A stretch of 36,560 nucleotides of DNA from an uncultured Glaciecola sp. (GCA_905479945.1 CAJQOP010000086.1:1-36560), one strand, 5' to 3'; shown: positions 18,781 through 28,739, numbered from the stretch's first letter. Made by a program: numbers and translations. Notes: generated from the letters alone by a model not told the origin.

Positions 18781-20865
18781 TTACCAAATACGCACGCGCT
18801 CTTCTGGCGCAAGGTATAGGGCATCACCAGGCTGAACATCGAACGCTTCATACCAAGCATCATGGTTTCGCGGTGCTTGTGCTCTGTATCTGCCTGGGGC
18901 ATGTGTACCAGCGCGTAATTGGTTCAACATACTTTGTTCGGTTCGCTTTTCACGCCATACCTGTGCCCAAGCTAGAAAGAAGCGCTGATCACCTGTTAAG
19001 CCTTCAATCAGTGGCGCTGATTTCCCATCCAAAGAGAGCTGGTAGGCGTGATAGGCCATTGCTAGGCCACCAACGTCACCAATATTTTCACCAAGACTAT
19101 TTCTGCCATTAACAAAGTTACCCTCAATAGGTTCATATTCACTATATTGAGCAGCTAACATATCGGCTTTTACTTCAAATGCAGCCCGATCTTGTTCGGT
19201 CCACCAATTTCGTTGAACACCGTCAGCATCTGATTTTGAACCTTGGTCATCAAAACCATGTCCCATCTCATGGCCAATAACAGCGCCAATTGCGCCATAG
19301 TTCACAGCATCGTCAGCATTTGGGTCAAAGAAAGGGGCTTGCAATATTGCTGCTGGAAATACGATTTCATTAAACGAACTGTTGTAATAAGCATTTACTC
19401 TTTGCGGAGCCATACCCCAGCGTTCTCTGTCAGTGGTTTGCAATTCACGCTCAACGCTCTGAGCTTGAAAGAAACGCCTCAAATTTTGCACATTTCCAAG
19501 TAAATCATCGGCAGAAATGCTTACACCTTCAAGTGACTGCCAAACATCTGGGTAGCCAATTTTGGGGCGAAAAGCCATGAGTTTTTTCTTTGCATTTACT
19601 TTAGTTTCTGCCCCCATCCAATCTAAGTTTTCGATACGCTCACCTAAAGCTTTGCGCAGGTTTTCAACCAAGGTCGCCATTTTTTCTTTAGAACTTTCAG
19701 GGAAGTATTTATCAACGTAAACTTTACCAATTGCAAAACCTAATGATTGCGTGCCTGACATTTGAGAGATTGCTCTTTTCCAACGGGGTCTTGGTTCTTT
19801 TTGGCCGCTCAGAACGGAACCGTAGAATTCAAAGTTAGTTAGGTAAACCTGTTCTGATAACATGCCCGCATTGTTGCTAATTACGCTATATCTTAAATAG
19901 TCTTTCCAAACCGATAAGGGTTCGTTATTAACTAGTTCTATCATTTCTTTTACGGGCTCTGGCTGAGTAATATTTAACTGCGGAATGATGTAGCCCGTGG
20001 ACGCAAAATAAGTATCCCAATCAAAGCCTGGATATTCTTTTAATAAGTCAGCACGTTTAAGCTGATTTAAGGTTAAATCACGGTTTCTGCGTTTTTCGCG
20101 CGGCCATTGCGCCTTCGCTATTTTAGTCTCCAGCGCGACAATTTGTTCGGCTTTTATGCTGGCATCTTTAGTACCAATAAAGGATAAAACTTTAGCGATG
20201 TTATCTTTATATGCTGCGCGAATTGTTATAAAACGCTCGGTATCCATCAAATAGTAACTTCTGTCAGGAAGGCCCAAACCGCCAGTACCGATCGACATTT
20301 GATAAGCGTTGGGATCTAATCGATTAAATCCTAAACCCGCATTAATAGGGCTTGAAACGCCAGTTAACCAAGCGTTACCAAAAACAGCGGTTAGTTCAAT
20401 GACGGAATCAATGTCATTGATTTTTTGTAAGGTGGGTTCAATCGGCTGTAAACCCTTCGCATTAATTGCATCAATGTCCATATAAGCATTATAGAAGTTA
20501 GCAATAAGTTGTTCTTCAGAACTTAGATCTTCAGCTTTGCTGATGTCATCAATTATTTGTTTTACACGCTCTTCACTTCTATCCGCTAGCGCGCTAAATG
20601 CACCAAACCGAGTTTTATCTGACGGCATTTCAAAGTTGTCGTACCACGAGCCGCCGGCATGCATAAAAAAGTCATCGCCGGGTTTGATTGCCAGATTTCT
20701 AGCCGACAAGTCGACCCCAAATGACCCTAATTCCGGTTCAGAAGTGATCTGTTCGACTACCGTTTTTGCTTGTTCTATATTTTTATTCTTTTGTGGTGCC
20801 GTTGAATCGCACGCACCCAACATAAAGCTACTTAATATTGCCACGGCTAAAATTGACTTCTTCAT
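18781..20865 (-). CDS. M13 family metallopeptidase, lipoprotein
   Basis: 694 residues. The N-terminus ends in the lipobox LGAC with Cys at residue 19, so the mature protein is lipid-anchored, probably in the periplasm. Zinc site: H532-E533-x-x-H536 (VIGHEMGHGFDD) and E593 with D597 (GENIGDVGG). The substrate-binding NAYYN motif is at 491-495, and the C-terminus has the usual GDALYLAPEERVRIW. M13 enzymes (neprilysin/PepO type) cleave oligopeptides at hydrophobic sites. It lies 77 bp downstream of the FemAB-like gene and has its own candidate promoter. It shares a 12-bp promoter motif with the receptor gene, which suggests common control. Confidence 0.94.
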   Translation of the reverse strand: MKKSILAVAILSSFMLGACDSTAPQKNKNIEQAKTVVEQITSEPELGSFGVDLSARNLAIKPGDDFFMHAGGSWYDNFEMPSDKTRFGAFSALADRSEERVKQIIDDISKAEDLSSEEQLIANFYNAYMDIDAINAKGLQPIEPTLQKINDIDSVIELTAVFGNAWLTGVSSPINAGLGFNRLDPNAYQMSIGTGGLGLPDRSYYLMDTERFITIRAAYKDNIAKVLSFIGTKDASIKAEQIVALETKIAKAQWPREKRRNRDLTLNQLKRADLLKEYPGFDWDTYFASTGYIIPQLNITQPEPVKEMIELVNNEPLSVWKDYLRYSVISNNAGMLSEQVYLTNFEFYGSVLSGQKEPRPRWKRAISQMSGTQSLGFAIGKVYVDKYFPESSKEKMATLVENLRKALGERIENLDWMGAETKVNAKKKLMAFRPKIGYPDVWQSLEGVSISADDLLGNVQNLRRFFQAQSVERELQTTDRERWGMAPQRVNAYYNSSFNEIVFPAAILQAPFFDPNADDAVNYGAIGAVIGHEMGHGFDDQGSKSDADGVQRNWWTEQDRAAFEVKADMLAAQYSEYEPIEGNFVNGRNSLGENIGDVGGLAMAYHAYQLSLDGKSAPLIEGLTGDQRFFLAWAQVWREKRTEQSMLNQLRAGTHAPGRYRAQAPRNHDAWYEAFDVQPGDALYLAPEERVRIW

Positions 20866-20885
20866 TGTTTCCCTTTTGCTATTTA

Positions 20886-20916
20886 TTTATAGTTTTTAAT
20901 TCGATTTTGACCAAAA
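20886..20916 (-). promoter_or_regulatory. Candidate promoter of the M13 peptidase gene
   Basis: On the - strand, TTGGTC (20909-20914), a 17-nt spacer and TATAAA (20886-20891). The -35 falls within the 12-mer TTTTGACCAAAA (20905-20916 on +), which recurs exactly, in opposite orientation, upstream of the TonB receptor gene. Confidence 0.45.
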
Positions 20917-20942
20917 CTCTGCCCGCATTCAGCTGAATCTCG

Positions 20943-22319
20943 TTATTTACCGTCTTGTTTTTTAAACGGCAGGACGCTATCGCCTTGTTTTTTGTATTGT
21001 TCAATGCCTATTCTTTCGTTATGTAAAAAATCAGCAACGGCTTTTTGAAAATCAGGGTGCTGCAAATAATGATTCGAGTAGCAAAAAGTTGGTTCAAAAC
21101 CGCGTAGAATTTTGTGCTCTCCTTGTGTACCGGGGTTAAATTGGCGCAGATTTTTCTCTATTGCGAATTCAATACCCTGATAATAGCAGCACTCAAAGTG
21201 CAGACCGGATACCTCATGTAATGCTCCCCAATAGCGACCGAATAGCTGCTCTTCGTTATAGAAAAATAACGCTGCTGCGATACACTTCCCTTCAGCATAA
21301 GCTATCACAACCATGATGTTAGTTTGCATTTCGGTTCTTAAAAACTCAAAAAATGCCTCAGTCAGGTAACCCTTATGACCGCTTCGCTTTAAGTAAGTTT
21401 GTTGGTAACACAAATAAAAATCAGCCATTACTTCAGGCGTTATTTGCTCCCCGACTAACCTTTTGACGTCTATGTTTTTGGCCACCGGATTATTCGTTAC
21501 AGCCTCATTAGCTAAAGCCTCATTAGCAAAAGCCTCATTCGCTAATACCTCAATCGGCATCGCGTCGCTACCAACAGGCAGGCTAGCTGCAATGACTCCC
21601 TTCACAGCATTTGCACGTTCTTTTCTAATAGAACGGCGCTTCCGAGATGTCATTTGCTGCATAAAGTCATCAAAGCTAGCGTAATCTCTATTTTGCCAAA
21701 CGAATTGAACGCTTAGTCTTTGCAGTAACTTTATTTCAGTTGGCTTATCTGAAATTGGCTTGTTTTCAATCGGCGAATCTACTATCTGCGGGTCTGCAAT
21801 TAGCAAGCGGCTTTGATACTCAGGTAAAAATAAAATATGCAGAGATGACGCTCTTGCTTCGCTTAAAATCAGATCAGTGTTTTCAACAATAAAGCGATTT
21901 ATTTCTTCAAATGAATGCTCACAATCAGTCTTTATAAGTATTCTGCTTCCAGTAACTGGTGTAAATGGAATGCAGGCGACTAATTTGGGATAGTAGGGTA
22001 TTTGATGATGCTGATACGCATTTGCCCACGCATGGTCGAAAATATACTCACCGTAGGAATGTGTTTTTAAATAGCAGGGAATAAACGCTATTAATTCATT
22101 GTATTCTTCATTGCTCTCTTCATTATGGTCGGAAAATATACCAATGTGATAACTATGCCAGCCTGTTTTACCATTAACGCAAGCACTAGACTCTAATCCT
22201 TTTAAATACTGATAGCTCAAAAAAGGGCTTGAAAATTGAGCGTTGTGATTGGACAGTTGTCCCCATTGCTGTTGAGTTATATCATCAACGCTGAAAATGG
22301 GTTGCCAGCTTAACGCCAT
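20943..22319 (-). CDS. FemAB-like / GNAT-fold protein (DUF482 type)
   Basis: About 458 residues from the chosen start MALSWQPIF. A longer frame begins at 22403, but its extra 28 codons overlap recX and lack family character. The features match the FemAB_like/DUF482 group: PFLSYQYLKGLESS with TGWHSYHI early, KRRSIRKERANA near the middle, and GRYWGALHEVSGLHFECCYYQGIEFAI then FNPGTQGEHKILRGFEP near the end. These proteins have an acetyltransferase-like fold; the reaction is not established. Two insertions make this copy longer than I expect for the family: one around IENKPISDKPTEIK and one with ANEA repeats. The ribosome site for the short start is weak (GGTG). Divergent from recX. Confidence 0.82.
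   Translation of the reverse strand: MALSWQPIFSVDDITQQQWGQLSNHNAQFSSPFLSYQYLKGLESSACVNGKTGWHSYHIGIFSDHNEESNEEYNELIAFIPCYLKTHSYGEYIFDHAWANAYQHHQIPYYPKLVACIPFTPVTGSRILIKTDCEHSFEEINRFIVENTDLILSEARASSLHILFLPEYQSRLLIADPQIVDSPIENKPISDKPTEIKLLQRLSVQFVWQNRDYASFDDFMQQMTSRKRRSIRKERANAVKGVIAASLPVGSDAMPIEVLANEAFANEALANEAVTNNPVAKNIDVKRLVGEQITPEVMADFYLCYQQTYLKRSGHKGYLTEAFFEFLRTEMQTNIMVVIAYAEGKCIAAALFFYNEEQLFGRYWGALHEVSGLHFECCYYQGIEFAIEKNLRQFNPGTQGEHKILRGFEPTFCYSNHYLQHPDFQKAVADFLHNERIGIEQYKKQGDSVLPFKKQDGK
21501..21545 (-). repeat. Three tandem 15-bp repeats inside the FemAB-like gene
   Basis: Units AGCCTCATTAGCTAA, AGCCTCATTAGCAAA and AGCCTCATTCGCTAA (+ strand) lie end to end. They encode repeated ANEA-type pentapeptides on the - strand. 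Because 15 is a multiple of three, copy-number change would keep the frame. Confidence 0.9.
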
Positions 22320-22368
22320 ATATTTAACACCATATATAAATACATCATTAGGAAGAATATTAGTCACT

Positions 22369-22812
22369 ATGTCAGATAACGATGCAAAGATCATTAGACA
22401 CAAATTAACGCGATTGTTGTCTCGACGAGAACAAAGTCAGCATGAATTGCGTAAAAAACTTGCTGAGTTAGAGCTTGATTCGGAACTAGTGGATGAAACG
22501 ATAGCAAAGTTTACCGAAAAAGATATCCAAAGTGACCAACGATATGCTGAAGCCGTCGTCCGAGGTGCCTACAGAAGAGGAAAGGGAACCGTATTTATCA
22601 AGCGCCAATTAAATGAGCACGAAATTGATTATCACTTGGTAAAAGAGCTTGTAACAGATGGATCCTTTGATTGGTTTGAGTCAGCCAAGGCGGTTAGAAT
22701 AAAGCGATTTGGTGAAGATTTGCCAGTAGACTGGGAAGAAAAACAAAAACAAATGCGATTTTTGCAATATCGAGGTTTCGTGCACGAACAAATTAAATTC
22801 GCATTTGAATGA
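22369..22812 (+). CDS. recX: RecA regulator RecX
   Basis: 147 residues from ATG 22369 (MSDNDAKIIRHKLTRLLSRR). The frame is open further up to 22297, but that part overlaps the divergent gene's start region and adds 24 residues unlike RecX. Three-helix RecX repeats are visible: LLSRREQSQHELRKKL, then DIQSDQRYAEAVVRGAYRRGKG, then RFLQYRGFVHEQIKFAF at the C-terminus. RecX binds RecA filaments and limits their activity. It normally follows recA directly, yet here the upstream neighbour is the divergent FemAB-like gene and recA is not in the window. alaS follows after 281 bp with no recognised signal. Confidence 0.9.
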   Translation: MSDNDAKIIRHKLTRLLSRREQSQHELRKKLAELELDSELVDETIAKFTEKDIQSDQRYAEAVVRGAYRRGKGTVFIKRQLNEHEIDYHLVKELVTDGSFDWFESAKAVRIKRFGEDLPVDWEEKQKQMRFLQYRGFVHEQIKFAFE

Positions 22813-23093
22813 GGCTTGGCATATTTAGAGCGCTACGGCAACTTGCACAATGCACATGACTTTGTTTTATTCTTAGTGGAAAGTGGGTTTAAGAGGCTTA
22901 ACAAACTCATCGATTACATGATATCTTCTGCTTAAGCTTTTATGACTCTTTATCCAGCGACTATTATTTCTTTATATTTGTATGTTTTGATGCTCTAAGA
23001 GCTTCTGAAATGTTAGAATCACCGAAATATTTTTCGCCATGAACCAGGCTAAACGAAACTACATTCTCAATAAAGAAAGATTTAGGAACATTA

Positions 23094-25685
23094 ATGACAC
23101 GCTCTACAGCTGATATACGACGCGCCTTTTTGGAATATTTTCAAAAACAGCAACACCACATTGTTTCAAGTTCATCCTTAGTACCTCAAGATGATCCCAC
23201 CTTGTTATTCACTAATGCAGGTATGAATCAATTTAAAGACGTGTTTCTAGGAGCAGAGCAGCGTAATTATTCACGAGCAGTTTCTTCGCAGCGCTGCGTG
23301 CGTGCGGGTGGCAAGCACAATGACTTGGAAAACGTCGGTTATACTGCGCGTCATCATACATTTTTTGAAATGCTGGGTAATTTTAGTTTTGGCGATTATT
23401 TTAAAGAAGAAGCGATTAAATTTGCGTGGCAATTTTTAACTCTTGAGCTTGGCTTAGATAAAGATAAGTTATTAGTTACTGTATATCATGAAGATGATGA
23501 AGCGTTTGATATTTGGGAACATAAAATTGGTGTGCCCGCCGATCGTATTATTCGTATAGCAACATCTGATAATTTTTGGTCAATGGGCGATACTGGACCT
23601 TGTGGTCCATGTTCTGAAATTTTCTATGATCACGGTGAACATATATGGGGCGGACGCCCTGGGGCGCCTGAAGAAGACGGCGACCGTTTTATTGAAATTT
23701 GGAATTTGGTATTCATGCAATTTAACCGTCAAAAAAACGGTGATATGTTACCGCTACCTAAACCTTCAATCGATACTGGTATGGGGCTAGAGCGCGTTTC
23801 GGCTATTTTACAAAACGTGCACAGCAACTATGAAATTGATTTATTCCAAAGTTTAATCAAGTCAGCGGCTAAGATTGTAGGAACCAAAGAACTTGAAAAT
23901 AAGTCATTGCGCGTAGTTGCCGATCATATTCGCTCATGCAGCTTTTTAATATGCGATGGCATTATGCCTTCTAACGAAGGTCGTGGTTACGTATTACGTC
24001 GTATTATTCGACGCGCTGTGCGACATGGCTACAAATTAGGTGCTGATGATACCTTCTTCTATAAGCTAGTTAAGACCCTAGTAGCAGAGATGAGTGAGGC
24101 ATACCCAGAACTCAAACAGCAACAAGCGGTTATTGAAAAAGTACTTAAGGTCGAAGAAGAACAATTCTCCAAAACCTTGGCCCGTGGTATGACTATTTTA
24201 AACGATGCATTGTCTGAACTAACAGGTAAGCAAGTGCCTGGTGAACTAGTATTTAAACTCTATGATACTTACGGTTTTCCTGCGGATTTAACCAACGATG
24301 TTGCACGCGAGCAAAACTTAACTATTGACGAAGCTGGCTTCCAAGCAGCAATGGCTCAACAGAAGTCAATGTCACAATCAGCAAGTAAGTTTGGAGCCGA
24401 CTATGCCAATGTGTTGAGTGTGGCCCATGAAACCGAATTTACTGGTTATAATGAAGTCAATGGTAAGTCAACTATTGTAGATATTATCAAAGACAATAAA
24501 GCAGTGCTTGAAGGCTCAGGAAGCGCCATTGTAGTGCTAAAGCAAACACCATTTTATGCAGAGTCGGGTGGTCAGGTTGGTGATACCGGCATAATAAGCT
24601 CAAACAGTAATCAAGCGCGCGTTTTAGATACCATTAAGCTGGGTCAAGCCTTTGGCCATAAAGTAACGATTGATGGAATATTTAAAGTAGGTGACGAAGT
24701 TGAATTGGTAGTGGATCGTGCCCGACGCGACCGCATCAAGGCTAATCACAGTGCAACGCATCTTTTACATGAGGCATTGCGTCAGCTGCTGGGGGAGCAT
24801 GTGACACAGAAAGGTTCATTGGTTGATGCTGAAAAACTGCGCTTTGATTTCTCTCACTTTGAATCTATCTCTTCAGAACAGTTAATTGAAATCGAAAATT
24901 TAGTAAATGCCGAAATTCGTATGAATCATTCTTTAGTCACAACTCTAATGGATTTGGACGAAGCTAAAGCGTCAGGCGCAATGGCGCTGTTTGGTGAAAA
25001 ATACGATGAAAAAGTACGTGTTGTGCAAATGGGTGATTTTTCAACTGAATTATGCGGTGGAACACACGTTGCGCGTACCGGTGATATCGGTTTATTAAAG
25101 ATTACTTCTGAAGGCGGAATTGCCTCAGGTATTAGGCGTATTGAGGCAACAAGTGGTCAAGCGGCGCAAGATTTTGTGAATGATGAATCGGATAAGCTGC
25201 ACGCTATAGCGAATTTGTTAAAATCGGACAAGGCATCGGTTGTTGACAAAGTTTCGTCTGCAATACAGCAAGTAAAACAGTTAGAAAAACAACTCGACCA
25301 ATTTAAGCAGTCAATGGCAGGTCAAAAAAGCAAAGATATAATGTCCAATGTTATTGAAGTTCAGGGCGTTAAACTCCTAGTTGCCAATATGAAAGGTGTT
25401 GAGTCCAAAGCGCTGCGCGGAATAATGGATGAACTTAAGAATCAGTTGCAGTCTGGTGTTATTGCACTTGGTCTTGCCAACGATGGAAAAGTTAACTTGA
25501 TCGCTGGTGTTACTAAAGATTTGCTTGGCAAGTTCAAAGCGGGCGAGTTAGTTAACCATATGGCCAGTCAGGTAGGTGGTAAAGGAGGCGGTCGACCAGA
25601 TATGGCGCAAGCCGGCGGGTCAGAACCTGAAAACTTAGATAGTGCTTTAGCATCGGTTAAAACTTGGCTGGAAAGTAAGATATAA
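23094..25685 (+). CDS. alaS: Alanyl-tRNA synthetase
   Basis: 863 residues (E. coli 876). Class II synthetase that charges tRNA-Ala and clears Ser/Gly mischarging. The catalytic part opens with [21 protein letters not shown] and contains [15 protein letters not shown] and [17 protein letters not shown]. The editing domain has its four metal ligands H552, H556 (HSATH), C654 and H658 (CGGTH). The C-terminal C-Ala domain ends with [12 protein letters not shown]. It is followed by csrA after about 200 bp, as in E. coli. No frameshift or missing motif was seen. Confidence 0.98.
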   Translation: MTRSTADIRRAFLEYFQKQQHHIVSSSSLVPQDDPTLLFTNAGMNQFKDVFLGAEQRNYSRAVSSQRCVRAGGKHNDLENVGYTARHHTFFEMLGNFSFGDYFKEEAIKFAWQFLTLELGLDKDKLLVTVYHEDDEAFDIWEHKIGVPADRIIRIATSDNFWSMGDTGPCGPCSEIFYDHGEHIWGGRPGAPEEDGDRFIEIWNLVFMQFNRQKNGDMLPLPKPSIDTGMGLERVSAILQNVHSNYEIDLFQSLIKSAAKIVGTKELENKSLRVVADHIRSCSFLICDGIMPSNEGRGYVLRRIIRRAVRHGYKLGADDTFFYKLVKTLVAEMSEAYPELKQQQAVIEKVLKVEEEQFSKTLARGMTILNDALSELTGKQVPGELVFKLYDTYGFPADLTNDVAREQNLTIDEAGFQAAMAQQKSMSQSASKFGADYANVLSVAHETEFTGYNEVNGKSTIVDIIKDNKAVLEGSGSAIVVLKQTPFYAESGGQVGDTGIISSNSNQARVLDTIKLGQAFGHKVTIDGIFKVGDEVELVVDRARRDRIKANHSATHLLHEALRQLLGEHVTQKGSLVDAEKLRFDFSHFESISSEQLIEIENLVNAEIRMNHSLVTTLMDLDEAKASGAMALFGEKYDEKVRVVQMGDFSTELCGGTHVARTGDIGLLKITSEGGIASGIRRIEATSGQAAQDFVNDESDKLHAIANLLKSDKASVVDKVSSAIQQVKQLEKQLDQFKQSMAGQKSKDIMSNVIEVQGVKLLVANMKGVESKALRGIMDELKNQLQSGVIALGLANDGKVNLIAGVTKDLLGKFKAGELVNHMASQVGGKGGGRPDMAQAGGSEPENLDSALASVKTWLESKI

Positions 25686-25746
25686 ATAATTGTGTGTTAA
25701 AAGGGCCGATTAAAGTTGATTACTTTGCCTTTGTTTAAACTTTGTT

Positions 25747-25781
25747 CCAAGATTTTGACATTTATCTTGGATAAAACCAAG
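25747..25781 (+). promoter_or_regulatory. Overlapping hairpin options in the alaS-csrA gap
   Basis: ATCTTGG (25764-25770) can pair with CCAAGAT upstream (25747-25753), or its CTTGG part with CCAAG downstream (25777-25781), but not with both. GGA triplets at 25769-25771, 25863-25865 and in the ribosome site (25878-25880) are possible CsrA contacts. Whether the transcript includes the hairpin region is unknown. Confidence 0.3.
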
Positions 25782-25888
25782 TAATTGAAGTATATTTAAA
25801 ACTTATGTATGGTCAATGTCGTACAAAGATAATATCAGAACTCTGATACAGACCTATTAGATGGATACAAACCAAAAGGAGCGACAAC

Positions 25889-26086
25889 ATGCTTATCTTG
25901 ACTAGACGTGTAGGAGAAACTTTAATGGTTGGTGACAATGTTACCGTCACTGTTTTAGGCGTTAAAGGAAATCAAGTTAGAATTGGTGTAAATGCACCAA
26001 AGGAAGTTTCAGTTCATAGGGAAGAGATTTACATGAGAATCCAAGCCGAGAAGGGAAACCAAGCTGCAGTCGAAGACGAGAGTTAG
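25889..26086 (+). CDS. csrA: Carbon storage regulator CsrA
   Basis: 65 residues (E. coli 61). A dimeric RNA-binding protein that controls translation and mRNA stability at GGA motifs; it affects motility, biofilm and carbon use. The core [20 protein letters not shown] and [19 protein letters not shown] is nearly that of E. coli, with RNA-binding R44 present. The C-terminal tail is slightly longer and acidic. AAAAGGAG lies 8 bp before the start; because CsrA binds GGA in such sites, self-repression is plausible. A terminator follows and then the tRNA genes. Confidence 0.97.
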   Translation: MLILTRRVGETLMVGDNVTVTVLGVKGNQVRIGVNAPKEVSVHREEIYMRIQAEKGNQAAVEDES

Positions 26087-26124
26087 GTTTTTATTTGCAT
26101 CATTGCTAAGTAAAATTGGCACAG

Positions 26125-26152
26125 AAAAACTCAGGTCATTCTGAGTTTTTTG
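26125..26152 (+). terminator. Intrinsic terminator after csrA
   Basis: Arms AAAAACTCAG (26125-26134) and CTGAGTTTTT (26141-26150) are perfect, with a 6-nt loop and a following T run. Confidence 0.88.
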
Positions 26153-26234
26153 CTTTTTAAAAGTACTAAACTGAATGTAATTGCTCAAAAAACTGGCAAT
26201 CGATAAATAAACACAAAGAAGTTGCTAAAAAGCA

Positions 26235-26262
26235 TTGACTTGTACCTTCGATTCAGTAAACT
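26235..26262 (+). promoter_or_regulatory. Candidate promoter for the tRNA operon
   Basis: TTGACT (26235-26240), a 16-nt spacer and TAAACT (26257-26262), followed by a GC-rich discriminator (TGCGCTCC) typical of stringently controlled stable-RNA promoters. The first tRNA begins 15 bp later. Confidence 0.6.
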
Positions 26263-26277
26263 TGCGCTCCACATTTA

Positions 26278-26372
<95 letters not shown>

Positions 26373-26458
26373 TGTTTTGATGGTAAAATGTGATTACCGC
26401 TGATGTTAAAATTAGTGGTAAAGTAAGAAGAAGTTAAAGGCAGTAACAGAAAGATTTT

Positions 26459-26535
26459 GCGCGTGTAGCTCAGCTGGATAGAGTACCTGGCTACGAACCA
26501 GGCGGTCGGAGGTTCGAATCCTTCCACGCGCACCA
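26459..26535 (+). tRNA. tRNA-Arg (ACG anticodon), copy 1
   Basis: 77 nt including CCA. Acceptor GCGCGTG/CACGCGC, anticodon stem CCTGG/CCAGG, loop CTACGAA with ACG at 26493-26495 (read as ICG after deamination, decoding CGU/CGC/CGA). The T arm GGTTCGAATCC is intact. Matches the argV-type cluster position downstream of serV. Confidence 0.97.
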
Positions 26536-26562
26536 TACATAGAACGTTGATAATGAGTTTAC

Positions 26563-26639
26563 GCGCATGTAGCTCAGCTGGATAGAGTACCTGGCTACGA
26601 ACCAGGCGGTCGGAGGTTCGAATCCTTCCATGCGCACCA
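26563..26639 (+). tRNA. tRNA-Arg (ACG anticodon), copy 2
   Basis: 77 nt with encoded CCA; anticodon ACG at 26597-26599. Identical to the preceding copy except for one acceptor base pair: GCGCATG/CATGCGC in place of GCGCGTG/CACGCGC, so both sides changed and pairing is kept. Only 27 bp separate the two genes, so they are very likely cotranscribed. Confidence 0.97.
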
Positions 26640-26644
26640 TATCA

Positions 26645-26693
26645 GAGCCTTAGCGGCTCAAAAAAAAACCTTAGTGAGAACTAAGGTTTTTTT
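26645..26693. terminator. Double hairpin, bidirectional terminator between tRNA and MCP genes
   Basis: A small hairpin GAGCC/GGCTC (26645-26649, 26655-26659) is followed by a longer one: CCTTAGT (26669-26675), GAGA loop and ACTAAGG (26680-26686), flanked by an A run and a T run. It ends the tRNA transcript on + and the chemoreceptor transcript on -. Confidence 0.85.
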
Positions 26694-26717
26694 ATGTCTG
26701 CAAACTTATAAGTGTTT

Positions 26718-28685
26718 TTACACTCGATATTGACTAGCTTGCGCTAACATGTTGTTTGCGACTTCAGATAGCGACTTTGATGCATCCATAATGTGCGTTG
26801 CACTCAAAGCGTTTTCGCTCGACATTGATTCAATTAGGCGCACTTCGCCAGTTATTCGAGTCACTTCACCTTGTTGATTTTGAGCACTTATGTAAACAAC
26901 TTGTGAGTTGCTATCGAGTTCAATCATATTTTCAGTTACTTTTTCCAATGTTTCCTTGATTTGCTCAGCAAGTCTAACAGCATCATTGGCTTTATCGTTA
27001 CCGGCTTTTACTGAGCTAGAAGCGGTTGACGAACTTGCATTTAGATCTTCAACCACGCTTGCAATTTCTTCTGTCGATTCTCTAGTGCGCTTTGCAAGAG
27101 CCCTGACTTCGTCAGCAACAACCGCAAAACCTCTGCCTTGCTCGCCTGCGCGCGCAGCTTCAATGGCTGCGTTTAATGCCAGTAAGTTAGTTTGATCAGC
27201 AACACTCTTAATAACATCAACCATACTTAAAATATCTTCAACCCGTGTGTTCAGCAACTCAATAGTGTCGCCAACGTTACGCATTTCATCGGCTGTTAAG
27301 CGAATGCCTTTCACAGCCTCAGATACTATTTTACCACCCTCAATAACAGCAAGCTTTGATGATTGAGCTTTTTCACTAACCGTGGTTATGCTATGAATAT
27401 CTTCAGCAATACTAGCATTGAGCCTTTCTGTTGATTCAAAATTGACACCAATACTTGCTTTTTGTTTGGCTATGTTTCGCTGACTCTCTTGGGTCACTGA
27501 AGAAGTTTCATCACTAGCTGCTGCGATTGTTTCAGCAAAGAGTTGGAATTGTTGAAAGTCTTTTCTTAATCGCGCCAAGGTTAGATTCGTAGACTTAGCG
27601 ACATCCGCAAGGTCGTCATTGGTCAATATTTTAACTTCTAATGTTAAATCTGAGTTTTCAGCAACGGCTCTTAGTTTATTCGCTAATTCTAAAGACTGAT
27701 TTTTACGCTGCTTTAACACGCGGTAACTAATCGTTGATATGAATAGTATTACGATTAAAAGCGCAAGATCAAATAATAAAATGGCTACGCTAACGGTCTT
27801 TTCCTCTAGAGAATGCTGTCTTGCTTGCTCTAGTAAAAGATCTTGACTCGACTTTAGCTGTTCGAGCCTTTTCGTAGAGAGTGCCCACCATTCTCTGGTT
27901 GTTATTTGCTCTAAGCTTTCAGTCGATGCCACCACGTTTTTACGAATTGACATAACCTTAGTGTTATCAGAGCTGCGATTAAAGCTATCGTAAACCTGGC
28001 TAAACTCATCCGTTGAAAGGGACTCTAGACTATTAAAAAGGACTTCTTGTTGTGCAATGTTTTTCACAAACTTTGTTTTAAGCTCACCAGATAGTGACTG
28101 ATTGGTAATAGCGGTTGAAAGCAGTGCACGCTCGATACCAGAAAGCTCTTTTGCTGCACTAATCAAATACAGTAAGTTAAATTTCTGCTTTCCTAATGCG
28201 CTATTTGAGTGACTTACTAAGCCTGAATTGAATGAAACAATTAAACTGTTCAACTCAGAATAGAAATTGATGGCTTCAAAAACGCTTGTTGTATTACCGT
28301 CAATTTGTTTTCGCATTTGCTTTACTTCAGCATCGTAACGCTTCATGTCAGCATTAAACGTCTGCAGATAAGCTGTTTTTTGCGCATTATCAAATGCATT
28401 GCTAACATTAGTGAAAAATGTATCAGTAAGTTTTCGCTGTGTGCTCAAATCCGAGGCATAACGCTTACCCTCCGACTTAATGAAAATAGCAGTCATTCCT
28501 CTTTCTTTTTGCAGACTATCAAGCAAATTGTTGCTCAGACTTGCCAGCTCAACTCTTTCTACTGTATGACTTTCAGTAAGGTAGATAGACCAACTTACAC
28601 TTAAGGAAAATAAAATAAATCCGATTAAAGCAATCGCCGGTGCTAACGTTAGGCCTGCTACATGTTTTTCTAACCATTTAACCAT
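26718..28685 (-). CDS. Methyl-accepting chemotaxis protein with NIT-type sensor domain
   Basis: 655 residues. TM1 (about 13-34) and TM2 (about 298-320) flank a periplasmic helical sensor. Its sequence [20 protein letters not shown] resembles the nitrate- and nitrite-sensing (NIT) domain; the ligand here is unproven. A short HAMP-like region follows (about 320-375), then the cytoplasmic signalling coiled coil with the conserved hairpin tip [20 protein letters not shown] (about 505-525). It feeds CheA/CheW arrays, presumably those encoded at the left of the window. No C-terminal CheR-tethering pentapeptide is seen (ends ASQYRV). A perfect flagellar sigma-28 -10 box lies upstream. Confidence 0.93.
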   Translation of the reverse strand: MVKWLEKHVAGLTLAPAIALIGFILFSLSVSWSIYLTESHTVERVELASLSNNLLDSLQKERGMTAIFIKSEGKRYASDLSTQRKLTDTFFTNVSNAFDNAQKTAYLQTFNADMKRYDAEVKQMRKQIDGNTTSVFEAINFYSELNSLIVSFNSGLVSHSNSALGKQKFNLLYLISAAKELSGIERALLSTAITNQSLSGELKTKFVKNIAQQEVLFNSLESLSTDEFSQVYDSFNRSSDNTKVMSIRKNVVASTESLEQITTREWWALSTKRLEQLKSSQDLLLEQARQHSLEEKTVSVAILLFDLALLIVILFISTISYRVLKQRKNQSLELANKLRAVAENSDLTLEVKILTNDDLADVAKSTNLTLARLRKDFQQFQLFAETIAAASDETSSVTQESQRNIAKQKASIGVNFESTERLNASIAEDIHSITTVSEKAQSSKLAVIEGGKIVSEAVKGIRLTADEMRNVGDTIELLNTRVEDILSMVDVIKSVADQTNLLALNAAIEAARAGEQGRGFAVVADEVRALAKRTRESTEEIASVVEDLNASSSTASSSVKAGNDKANDAVRLAEQIKETLEKVTENMIELDSNSQVVYISAQNQQGEVTRITGEVRLIESMSSENALSATHIMDASKSLSEVANNMLAQASQYRV

Positions 28686-28739
28686 CTGTAAACCTTATAT
28701 TTAAATATTTGATCGCACTCTACTCATTTCATTCTAAGC

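Noticed and set aside
18726..19112. A 128-codon + strand frame over the 3' end of the M13 peptidase gene
   Set aside because: It lies opposite conserved M13 coding sequence and has no recognisable features of its own.
22297..22368. N-terminal extension of RecX
   Set aside because: The extra 24 residues overlap the start of the divergent gene and do not resemble RecX; ATG 22369 gives a normal N-terminus.
22320..22403. N-terminal extension of the FemAB-like protein
   Set aside because: These 28 codons run antisense into recX, and family proteins begin at a position like MALSWQPIF.
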